Positions 1 through 5,045 of a DNA stretch of 6,313 bases are shown here, piece by piece. How positions within the stretch are numbered: position 1 is the first letter of the stretch; the number at the start of each line of letters is the position of its first letter. A program made the position numbers and the translations under genes. This stretch comes from an uncultured Lachnospiraceae bacterium (GTDB lineage: Bacteria > Bacillota > Clostridia > Lachnospirales > Lachnospiraceae). The stretch spans positions 1-6,313 of the forward strand of contig CACXFW010000436.1 of assembly GCA_902767065.1 (NCBI GenBank), in the 5' to 3' direction. A model generated the notes under the pieces. That model did not search any database and was not told where the DNA came from. It saw only the letters and a program-made list of their open reading frames with translations.

Positions 1-83
1 CCCCTGGAACCGCTCAGATCCGTCAGATAAGCAAGCTTATCTGACTGGATCATGAGCAATTCCAGGAGGTGCTGAATAATTAC
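1..83 (+). mobile_element. Right part of a small non-autonomous (MITE-like) element, copy 1, cut by the window edge
   Basis: Positions 1-85 match 1518-1602 at 84 of 85 bases in the same orientation; the only difference is C36 versus A1553. Judged from the complete second copy, the element ends at 83 with the right terminal repeat GGTGCTGAATAATTAC (68-83). It holds an 11-bp perfect stem (22-32 with 35-45) inside a longer imperfect hairpin whose outer arms are CTGGAA and TTCCAG. The left end lies outside the window, so its target duplication cannot be checked. The sequence just right of the end is ATACAATC. Confidence 0.8.
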
Positions 84-99
84 ATACAATCAATCACAG

Positions 100-134
100 G
101 TGTGCGGTATGGGATGCGGTCCGATACCGCACAC
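100..134 (+). other. 11-bp perfect hairpin in the lacI leader
   Basis: GTGTGCGGTAT (100-110) pairs perfectly with ATACCGCACAC (124-134) around a 13-base loop. The loop contains TGCGGT (115-120), which can pair instead with ACCGCA (126-131), so two mutually exclusive folds are possible. No U-run follows, so it is not itself a terminator. It sits about 35 bases upstream of a real terminator stem. A weak possible -10 (TACAAT, 85-90) at the repeat junction would start transcription just before it, but no good -35 is visible. Its function is unknown; an RNA leader structure or a DNA operator are both possible. Confidence 0.5.
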
Positions 135-168
135 AGGGCTGACAATCAGGTATGATCGGCAGACAGTG

Positions 169-207
169 GCGCCCGGAGTATGGGTTTAACTCCGGGCGCT
201 GTTTTTT
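169..207 (+). terminator. Strong intrinsic terminator just upstream of lacI
   Basis: GCGCCCGGAGT (169-179) pairs perfectly with ACTCCGGGCGC (189-199) around a 9-base loop and is followed by TG and six T (202-207). This is a textbook rho-independent terminator. It ends only 31 bases before the lacI start at 239, leaving little room for a separate promoter. Either it closes an upstream transcript and lacI has a compact unseen promoter, or it attenuates lacI transcription arriving from upstream. Confidence 0.85.
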
Positions 208-238
208 GCTTCATCACCATATCGATCCGGGGGAAAAG

Positions 239-1306
239 ATGGGTAATAAGATCCGCATGAAGGATATCGCACAGCAGGCAGGGGTCAGTACCGTCACGGT
301 ATCCAAGGCGCTTGCCGGAATGCATGGAGTCTCGGAACGGAAGCGGAGAGAAATCATGACCATTGCGGAAGAGATGGGATACATTCCTCCGGAAAAAGGG
401 CAGGCGGAAGACGCGTTGGGATACCGGATCCATGTCATCATGGAGGAGCGGTTCTACGGACAGACGCCGATGCTTTATGATCATATGATGGAACTTCTGT
501 CGGATGAGGTTTTCCGTGCGGGGTGCAGGATCACCAGTGATTTCGTTACAGGCGGGATCACTCCGGATCTTCCGGACCTTGCCCTGTCACAGCGGCTTGT
601 CCGGCCCTGGCAGGGAAGTTCCATGAACGGGGCGGACGGTCTGATCATTCTCGGGGAACTTGATCCTGAATCCCTTGTGAATCTTCCCGGAACAAGCGAA
701 AAACCGAGCATCTTCATCGATTCGAATCCCCCCATGGGAAACGACTGTGTCATCTCAGACAGCTTCCATGGTGCTTACCAGCTTACAAACTATCTGCTCG
801 ACCGGGGGCATGCAAAGATTGCGTTTGTGGGAACGCTGCTTGCCGCCGGCTGCATTACGGAACGGTATCTGGGGTATACCAGAGCCATGATGGAACATAA
901 TCTCAAAGCGTGGCAGATTGATGACAGGGATCTGTACACAGGGACTTTGAGAGACGACACCAGCTTACGGATCCCGGAAGAGATGCCGGACGCATTTTTC
1001 TGCAACAGCGACAGGACGGCGGCCATCCTGTTTGAAAAGCTGAGGAAGATGGAAATACACTGTCCGGAGGATGTTTCCATTGTCGGATTTGACAACATTC
1101 CTTATCCGAATATTTCCCCTAAGAGATTTACGACGTATGAGATTGATCAGCAGAAGATGGCTTACGAAGCGATCCGGATCCTGCTTCGCAGAATCCGCGG
1201 AGATCCCTTCCGGAGGCGGATCCACATCATCAGCGGACGGATCGTGGAGGGAGAAAGCGTCCGGACGAAGGCTCATTCCAGCGAGCCTGGCATATACGGT
1301 AGATAA
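239..1306 (+). CDS. LacI-family transcriptional regulator, probable regulator of the adjacent ABC importer
   Basis: This is a cytoplasmic DNA-binding repressor/activator of 355 residues, the normal family length. The N-terminal helix-turn-helix is at about residues 7-27 (MKDIAQQAGVSTVTVSKALA), followed by GVSE and GY.P. The C-terminal sugar-sensing domain (periplasmic-binding-protein fold) shows ADGLIILG (from 132), a FID strand (about 159), GHAKIAFVG (about 190), ER.LGY, a D.FFCNSDRTA segment, DVSIVGFDN (about 278) and the family's TT..ID..KM..EA ending. The frame is open back to 152, but that extension runs through the terminator at 169-207. The ATG at 239 follows a G/A-rich stretch (GGGGGAAAAG, 229-238) and gives a normal N terminus; the ATG at 257 is an alternative. 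The segment after GYIP lacks the usual AR.L hinge-helix signature. The gene lies between two direct copies of a mobile repeat. Its effector is unknown, probably a sugar or oligosaccharide, and its target is inferred from position. Confidence 0.93.
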   Translation: MGNKIRMKDIAQQAGVSTVTVSKALAGMHGVSERKRREIMTIAEEMGYIPPEKGQAEDALGYRIHVIMEERFYGQTPMLYDHMMELLSDEVFRAGCRITSDFVTGGITPDLPDLALSQRLVRPWQGSSMNGADGLIILGELDPESLVNLPGTSEKPSIFIDSNPPMGNDCVISDSFHGAYQLTNYLLDRGHAKIAFVGTLLAAGCITERYLGYTRAMMEHNLKAWQIDDRDLYTGTLRDDTSLRIPEEMPDAFFCNSDRTAAILFEKLRKMEIHCPEDVSIVGFDNIPYPNISPKRFTTYEIDQQKMAYEAIRILLRRIRGDPFRRRIHIISGRIVEGESVRTKAHSSEPGIYGR

Positions 1307-1323
1307 AGGATGGTACCTGTACG

Positions 1324-1347
1324 GCTGGATCGCCTGAGCGATCCAGC
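1324..1347 (+). terminator. Hairpin after lacI, possible weak terminator
   Basis: GCTGGATCGC (1324-1333) pairs perfectly with GCGATCCAGC (1338-1347) around the loop CTGA, 18 bases after the lacI stop. The following bases are TTCTCCCCCTC, pyrimidine-rich but without a real T-run. It may protect the transcript end or act as an inefficient terminator. Confidence 0.5.
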
Positions 1348-1393
1348 TTCTCCCCCTCATTCGCAAAAAGCGCTTCTGTCTGGCTTGTGGTCC

Positions 1394-1419
1394 GTACTCC
1401 TCATCTGTACTCCTCATTT
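1394..1419. repeat. Two tandem 13-bp units
   Basis: GTACTCCTCATCT (1394-1406) is followed directly by GTACTCCTCATTT (1407-1419), with one mismatch. It is a short local duplication between lacI and the mobile element, with no evident function. Confidence 0.6.
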
Positions 1420-1427
1420 TGAATGTG

Positions 1428-1435
1428 ATTATATC
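1428..1435. repeat. Left 8-bp target-site duplication (ATTATATC)
   Basis: ATTATATC abuts the left terminal repeat of the element at 1436 and is repeated exactly at 1601-1608, directly after its right end. Exact 8-bp repeats at both outer edges are the footprint of transposition. Confidence 0.85.
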
Positions 1436-1600
1436 GTAACTATTCAGCACCCCCATTGCTCAGAACACTTCGTGTTCTTCGCTGTGGGCGGACAGAGCGG
1501 TTTCACCGCTTGTCCACCCCCTGGAACCGCTCAGATCCGTCAGATAAGCAAGATTATCTGACTGGATCATGAGCAATTCCAGGAGGTGCTGAATAATTAC
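1436..1600 (+). mobile_element. Complete 165-bp MITE-like element with IS66-type ends, copy 2
   Basis: The left end GTAACTATTCAGCACC (1436-1451) and right end GGTGCTGAATAATTAC (1585-1600) are inverted repeats matching at 15 of 16 bases. The element is flanked by an exact 8-bp duplication, ATTATATC (1428-1435 and 1601-1608). It has no room for a transposase. The inside is made of hairpins: AGAACAC/GTGTTCT (1462-1468 with 1472-1478); GGACA-G-AGCGGT with ACCGCT-TGTCC (1490-1501 with 1505-1515); and a long imperfect stem from about 1517 to 1586 whose tip is the GTCAGATAA/TTATCTGAC pair. Ends beginning GTAA and an 8-bp duplication are typical of the IS66 family, so mobilisation in trans by an IS66-type transposase is inferred. 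A second copy lies at 1-83. Confidence 0.85.
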
Positions 1601-1608
1601 ATTATATC
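1601..1608. repeat. Right 8-bp target-site duplication (ATTATATC)
   Basis: Exact copy of 1428-1435, directly after the right end of the mobile element. Its last six bases are part of the left arm of the 18-bp palindrome at 1603-1620. Confidence 0.85.
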
Positions 1609-1620
1609 AAATTTGATATA
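1603..1620. promoter_or_regulatory. Perfect 18-bp palindrome, possible operator
   Basis: TATATCAAATTTGATATA is a perfect dyad, about 80 bp upstream of the proposed -35 of the transporter promoter. Its left arm overlaps the target duplication of the mobile element. It could be a protein-binding site or simply an AT-rich insertion target; the binding protein is unknown. Confidence 0.45.
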
Positions 1621-1648
1621 TGCAACATGCATAAAAACAAAATGCGTG

Positions 1649-1660
1649 ATTTGTGCAAAA
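1649..1660. promoter_or_regulatory. Upstream member of a 12-bp inverted repeat pair (TTTGTGCAAA core)
   Basis: ATTTGTGCAAAA is the exact reverse complement of 1799-1810. Each copy contains its own small dyad, TTTG-NN-CAAA. The two lie on either side of the proposed promoter with about 150 bp between centres, an arrangement seen with looping operators. The binding protein is unknown. Confidence 0.35.
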
Positions 1661-1679
1661 TATAGCTAAATGGTTAACA

Positions 1680-1689
1680 AAAACGTTTT
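1680..1689. promoter_or_regulatory. Candidate LacI-family operator (AAAACGTTTT)
   Basis: A perfect 10-bp dyad centred on CG, the usual pattern for LacI/GalR-family operators. It overlaps the proposed -35 region, so bound repressor would block RNA polymerase. A partial second match, AAACGTT, lies at 1737-1743. The regulator encoded at 239 is the obvious candidate, but CcpA or another LacI-family protein could also use it. Confidence 0.5.
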
Positions 1690-1710
1690 CGCATCGAAAC
1701 CTGTTATTAT
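1682..1710 (+). promoter_or_regulatory. Probable promoter of the solute-binding protein gene
   Basis: An extended -10, TG-T-TATTAT (1702-1710), is preceded at 17 bp by a poor -35 (AACGTT, 1682-1687). Transcription would start near 1717, leaving a leader of about 120 bases. The weak -35 with an extended -10 and an overlapping operator fits a regulated promoter. An alternative -35-like TTGACG (1716-1721) has no matching -10. Confidence 0.4.
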
Positions 1711-1798
1711 GGACATTGACGAATAAGTACGGCGAGAAACGTTGCGAGTGTTTGTTTTACCCAAAGAACAGCAGATACCGGGAAAAAGGAACTGTCGG

Positions 1799-1810
1799 TT
1801 TTGCACAAAT
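1799..1810. promoter_or_regulatory. Downstream member of the 12-bp inverted repeat pair
   Basis: TTTTGCACAAAT is the exact reverse complement of 1649-1660 and lies in the leader, 16 bases before the AAGGAGGG ribosome binding site. It could be a second operator half or an RNA-level site. Confidence 0.35.
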
Positions 1811-1838
1811 GTATCATTCATAGTGAAGGAGGGCATGT

Positions 1839-3647
1839 ATGAGAATGAAGAAAACGATCTGCGCGGTGATGGCTTCTGCCATGGTTCTTTCAGGAACCAT
1901 GGGACTGGTCGCGGCCGGAGCGGAGGAGGTTACAGAGCTGCCAAGAGAAGAGACGCTGTATTTCGGCGGGCAGCAGTGGGGCACGGTGAACAGCTACAAC
2001 CCCATCGGTACGAACCAGAACAACGCGATGGGCGTCACTGCGCAGCTCCTTGGAAGCCGCACGATTATGTTCGAGACCCTGTATATGTACAATTTCCTCG
2101 ACGGATCCCTGGTTCCGCTGCTTGCGGACGGTGATTTCGAGTGGAATGACGATCTGACCGAGATGACCGTCAAACTGAAGGACGCGGCGAAATGGTCGGA
2201 CGGAACCGACGTCACGTCGAATGACGTCATCAGGACCTTTGACATCGGCGTGGAGATCGCCAACAACACCGGAACCGGCTATGGTCCGTATATTGATTCC
2301 ATCGAAGCGATTGATGACAAGACCTTCGTGATCAAGGCAAAGCTGACCGAGGACGGATCTCCGGTCAACCCGCTGAAGGTCAATGACTTCCTGGGCGGCG
2401 TCTACATCGCGCAGGCAGCCTGGATCGACACCTGCGTCGAGAGAAATAAAGGCGACGCGACCGCGATCCTTAATGACGCGGCGGAAGATGTAGTATGGTC
2501 CGGCCCGTACACCAAGTACTTCGACGACGACCAGAAGGTCGTATTTGTACGCGACGACAATTACTGGGGACAGGATGAGTCCATGTGGGGCAAGCTTCCG
2601 GTTCCGAAGTACATCGCCCACACGATCTACGCGGACAACGCGGCGACCGAGGTTGCCTTCAAGGCGGGCGAGATCGACGTTGACCAGCAGTTCCTGCCGA
2701 ACATCCAGGATACCTGGCTGAAGGAAGACCTTCCGATCTCGACCTATATGGAAGAAGCTCCCTACGGCGTCTGCCTGACCATGCCGACCGCATGGTACAA
2801 CATGAACAATCCGGTGCTCGCCGAGAACACCGCGCTGCGCAAGGCGATCGCGATCGCGGTCGACTATGACACCATCATCGCGAACGCGATGACCAACCAG
2901 AGCCCGTCCTTCGCAGAGGTTCCGCGTTCCGTCATGAACCCGACCGAAGGGGAACAGGCCATGTACGATCACGACGCGGTGAAGGACCTGCAGTGGGCAG
3001 GAAATGACGTCGAAGGCGCGAACGCTCTTCTGGATGAGGCCGGCCTTCTTGACAGCGACGGAGCCGGCTGGAGAGAATACAACGGCGAGAAGATCAGCCT
3101 GAATGCAGTCTGCCCGAACGGCTGGACTGACTGGATGGCGGCGATGGAAGTGGTCGCGGCAGCCGGAAAGAACATCGGCATCGAGATCACCACGCTCTTC
3201 CCGGAATGGGATATCGTCCAGACCGTATTCACGAACCCGAACCAGAAAGAGTATGACATCTTCATGTGGTCGCCGGATGGCGCCGGCCCGTCCATGCCGT
3301 GGGGCCGTGTCCGCCAGTTCCTGGATGGAGACCTTGCCGGCATCGAGAACAACTGGACCGGAAACTTCGGACAGTATGTCAATGAGCGCGCAACGGAAAT
3401 TGTCAAGCAGATTCCGCTGACCACCGATCCGGAAGAGCTGAACAAGCTGTACACCGAAGCCATCGAGATCTATCTGACCGAGGTTCCGAGCTTCTCCCTG
3501 ATGTATCGCCCGGCAGTGTTCCACGCAGTCAACGAGTCTGTATGGACCAACTTCCCGGAGGATGGAGACGGAAGAAATATCCCGCCGGCGGACTGCACCG
3601 ACGGATACGGTATCGCGGCTCTGTACGACCTGGAGCTTGTCGGCTGA
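1839..3647 (+). CDS. Family 5 extracellular solute-binding protein of a Dpp/Opp-type ABC importer
   Basis: This is the substrate-capturing protein of the importer, 602 residues, slightly longer than typical oligopeptide-binding proteins. The start follows AAGGAGGG (1826-1833) at normal spacing; the ATG at 1845 is a close alternative. Residues 1-28 form a signal peptide (basic MRMKK, hydrophobic core, AGA before EE), so cleavage after A28 is likely. No lipobox cysteine follows the core; the only early cysteine, C8, precedes it. Family 5 marks include LKDAAKWSDGTDVTSNDV (from about 113), ALRKAIAIAVDYDTI (from about 332), ALLDEAG, and a C-terminal MYRPAVFHAVNESVWTNFP region near 555-575. I associate that ending with sugar-binding members, from memory. 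The substrate is therefore more likely an oligosaccharide than a peptide (inference, helped by the LacI neighbour). Third codon positions are strongly G/C, which fits high expression. A stretch of 379 bases separates it from the permeases. Confidence 0.93.
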   Translation: MRMKKTICAVMASAMVLSGTMGLVAAGAEEVTELPREETLYFGGQQWGTVNSYNPIGTNQNNAMGVTAQLLGSRTIMFETLYMYNFLDGSLVPLLADGDFEWNDDLTEMTVKLKDAAKWSDGTDVTSNDVIRTFDIGVEIANNTGTGYGPYIDSIEAIDDKTFVIKAKLTEDGSPVNPLKVNDFLGGVYIAQAAWIDTCVERNKGDATAILNDAAEDVVWSGPYTKYFDDDQKVVFVRDDNYWGQDESMWGKLPVPKYIAHTIYADNAATEVAFKAGEIDVDQQFLPNIQDTWLKEDLPISTYMEEAPYGVCLTMPTAWYNMNNPVLAENTALRKAIAIAVDYDTIIANAMTNQSPSFAEVPRSVMNPTEGEQAMYDHDAVKDLQWAGNDVEGANALLDEAGLLDSDGAGWREYNGEKISLNAVCPNGWTDWMAAMEVVAAAGKNIGIEITTLFPEWDIVQTVFTNPNQKEYDIFMWSPDGAGPSMPWGRVRQFLDGDLAGIENNWTGNFGQYVNERATEIVKQIPLTTDPEELNKLYTEAIEIYLTEVPSFSLMYRPAVFHAVNESVWTNFPEDGDGRNIPPADCTDGYGIAALYDLELVG

Positions 3648-3716
3648 CAGGGATCTGACCAGGATTCAGCCAGATAAGAAGCTCCGGCGGATCAAAGCCG
3701 CAATGATAAAATGCGA

Positions 3717-3819
3717 GTAACTATTCAGCATTTTCCGCGGACATGCGGATCATCGGGCATGAGAAGGGCCGGATGATCCGCACGCGCCGGCTTGGATCCG
3801 GACCTTCCTGAATCAATAC
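3717..3819. repeat. Possible diverged relative or remnant of the MITE-like element
   Basis: GTAACTATTCAGCA (3717-3730) is identical to the first 14 bases of the complete element's left end. CCTGAATCAATAC (3807-3819) matches the right end GCTGAATAATTAC at 10 of 13 bases. The 103-bp interior is unrelated and forms its own hairpin: TGCGGATCATC (3744-3754) pairs perfectly with GATGATCCGCA (3772-3782). The flanks AAATGCGA and ACAATCGC are not a clear duplication. The left end is solid; the right end is tentative. Confidence 0.5.
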
Positions 3820-3829
3820 ACAATCGCAA

Positions 3830-3866
3830 GGGGCTGCCATAGTTCATTTATGGCAGCCCCCTCTTT
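3830..3866 (+). terminator. Terminator-like hairpin between the binding protein and permease genes
   Basis: GGGGCTGCCAT (3830-3840) pairs perfectly with ATGGCAGCCCC (3850-3860) around a 9-base loop and is followed by CTCTTT. The stem is very strong but the T-run is short and broken, so partial termination is likely. In its position, about 180 bases after the binding-protein stop and 160 before the first permease, it would let the binding protein be made in excess while some transcripts continue. Stabilising the upstream mRNA end is a further possible role. Confidence 0.7.
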
Positions 3867-3874
3867 GGTAAAAT
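3866..3874 (+). promoter_or_regulatory. Candidate extended -10 for a second, internal promoter
   Basis: TGGTAAAAT has the TG-N-TATAAT form with one mismatch and lies directly after the terminator hairpin. No good -35 is seen at 16-18 bp upstream, where the hairpin sits. If active, transcription would begin inside the tandem array and drive the permease genes separately from the binding protein. Confidence 0.3.
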
Positions 3875-3982
3875 GAAAGTCCGACCGGCCTGAAGATGCA
3901 GGAAAGTCCAGCCGGCCTGAAGATGCAGGAAAGTCCAGCGGGCCTGAAGATGCAGGAAAGTTCAGCCGGCCTGAAGATGCAA
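3875..3982. repeat. Four tandem 27-bp repeats upstream of the permease genes
   Basis: Units at 3875-3901, 3902-3928, 3929-3955 and 3956-3982 follow each other without spacers. The consensus begins GAAAGTCCAGCCGGCCTGAA and ends GATGCAG. Unit 1 has GA for AG after GTCC, unit 3 has CGGGCC for CCGGCC, and unit 4 has GTTCAG for GTCCAG and ends AA. A fragment resembling the unit start (GAAAG) recurs at 3991. The array lies between the terminator hairpin and the permease ribosome binding site. It is probably untranslated: the only long frame through it is antisense to the permease. Copy number may vary by slippage. Confidence 0.9.
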
Positions 3983-4026
3983 GGCCATAGGAAAGCTGAA
4001 CAAACTACCACGGAAAGGAACCTCCC

Positions 4027-5031
4027 ATGAAGGGTTATTGGAAATATTTCAGAAAGAAAATCATCTGGTTTCTGATTACGCTTCTCGCAGCCGTCCTTCT
4101 GAACTTCACCCTTCCGCGCCTGATGCCAAACGATCCGGTCGCCGCGATCACAGGCAAGATGGCGCAGGGCATGACGGACGCCACTGCGTCCCAGCGCATT
4201 TACGAAAAGTATCAGGAGGAATTCGGCACGAACAAGCCGATCGTCGAACAGTTCTTCATTTTCATTAAAAATCTGTTCAAAGGGGATCTGGGCACCTCCT
4301 TCAGCCAGTATCCCAGAAAAGTCAGCGATATCATCGCAAGCTCCATCTGGTGGACGATCGCCCTGCAGCTGCCCGCCATCATCGTCGGCTGGCTTATCGG
4401 AAATGTCCTTGGCGCCCTTGCCGCCTATGTCCGCAAGGGATTCGACAAGGTCCTGCTCCCGGTCGCCATCTTTATCAGCAATGTTCCCGCTTTCGGCATG
4501 GCAGTCATCCTGCTGGTGCTCTTCGCGGTAAAGCTGAAGGTGGCGCCGACCTCGGGCGGCTACAACTATGACATGATTCCAAACTTCAGCTGGAGCTTCA
4601 TGAAGTCCGTGATCGCCCATTACCAGCTTCCCTTCTGGAGCATCGTCCTGGTCGCGATCGGGGGACAGGCCATCGGCATGCGCTCCATGTCGATCTACGA
4701 GCTGAACGCGGATTATGTCAAATACGCCCGCTTCCTCGGCATCAAGGACAGCAAGATTGTCGGGTATGTATTCCGCAACGCGATGCTTCCCCAGATCACC
4801 GGTCTGGCGATGTCCATCGGTACCATGGTAGGAGGCGCGCTGGTCGCGGAGATCATCTTCAGCTATCCGGGCCTCGGGAGCACGATGCTCTCGGCCATCT
4901 CGGGAGGCGACTACCCTCTGATCTCGGCAACCACCCTGATCATCACCCTGATGGTCCTGATCATCAGCTTCCTGCTGGACATTATCTACGCCTTTATTGA
5001 CCCGCGGGTCAAAGCGGCGCAGTTTGACTGA
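4027..5031 (+). CDS. ABC importer permease, DppB/OppB type
   Basis: This is the first membrane subunit of the importer, 334 residues, normal for the family. The start follows GGAAAGGAA (4012-4020) at six bases. Membrane spans are seen near residues 11-31, 107-134, 142-168, 203-219, 255-278 and 300-323. Family marks are [16 protein letters not shown] (84-99) before the second span and the cytoplasmic EAA loop [20 protein letters not shown] (227-246), with the conserved glycine at 238, which contacts the ATPase. The C terminus has the usual AFIDPRVK (322-329). It pairs with the DppC-type subunit 14 bases downstream, with which it is surely co-transcribed. Substrate cannot be read from it; an oligosaccharide is suggested by context. 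Confidence 0.95.
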   Translation: MKGYWKYFRKKIIWFLITLLAAVLLNFTLPRLMPNDPVAAITGKMAQGMTDATASQRIYEKYQEEFGTNKPIVEQFFIFIKNLFKGDLGTSFSQYPRKVSDIIASSIWWTIALQLPAIIVGWLIGNVLGALAAYVRKGFDKVLLPVAIFISNVPAFGMAVILLVLFAVKLKVAPTSGGYNYDMIPNFSWSFMKSVIAHYQLPFWSIVLVAIGGQAIGMRSMSIYELNADYVKYARFLGIKDSKIVGYVFRNAMLPQITGLAMSIGTMVGGALVAEIIFSYPGLGSTMLSAISGGDYPLISATTLIITLMVLIISFLLDIIYAFIDPRVKAAQFD

Positions 5032-5045
5032 GAGGAGGGACGGTT

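Noticed and set aside
64..71. AGGAGGTG inside the mobile element (also 1581-1588) as a ribosome binding site
   Set aside because: No start codon follows at a usable distance in either copy, and the bases pair within the element's stem and terminal repeat.
152..238. A 29-residue N-terminal extension of the LacI regulator from an ATG at 152
   Set aside because: It would translate through the intrinsic terminator at 169-207 and adds residues before a normal LacI N terminus; the start at 239 is better.
1742..2134. A plus-strand frame of 130 codons overlapping the start of the binding-protein gene
   Set aside because: It is out of frame with the binding protein for most of its length, has an Arg/Gly-rich shadow composition and no good ribosome binding site.
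1890..3524. A 544-codon open frame on the minus strand across the binding-protein gene
   Set aside because: It lies fully antisense to a clear family 5 protein, has no recognisable domain and a composition expected from the G/C-biased third positions of the sense gene.
3643..3671. GGCTGA/TCAGCC inverted repeat around the binding-protein stop as its terminator
   Set aside because: The stem is only 6 bp with a long loop and no T-run; the hairpin at 3830-3860 is far stronger.
3875..3982. The tandem array as a CRISPR
   Set aside because: Units abut directly with no unique spacers and there is no leader or cas gene.
3995..4008. GCTGAACAAACTAC as an alternative right end for the diverged element at 3717
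   Set aside because: The match needs an indel, there is no flanking duplication, and it would enclose the terminator and tandem array; 3807-3819 is a better candidate.
3844..4620. A 258-codon minus-strand frame ending in nine-residue peptide repeats (CIFRPAGLS)
   Set aside because: Most of it is antisense to the DppB-type permease, and the peptide repeats simply reflect the 27-bp DNA repeats, whose length is a multiple of three. No ribosome binding site or domain supports it.
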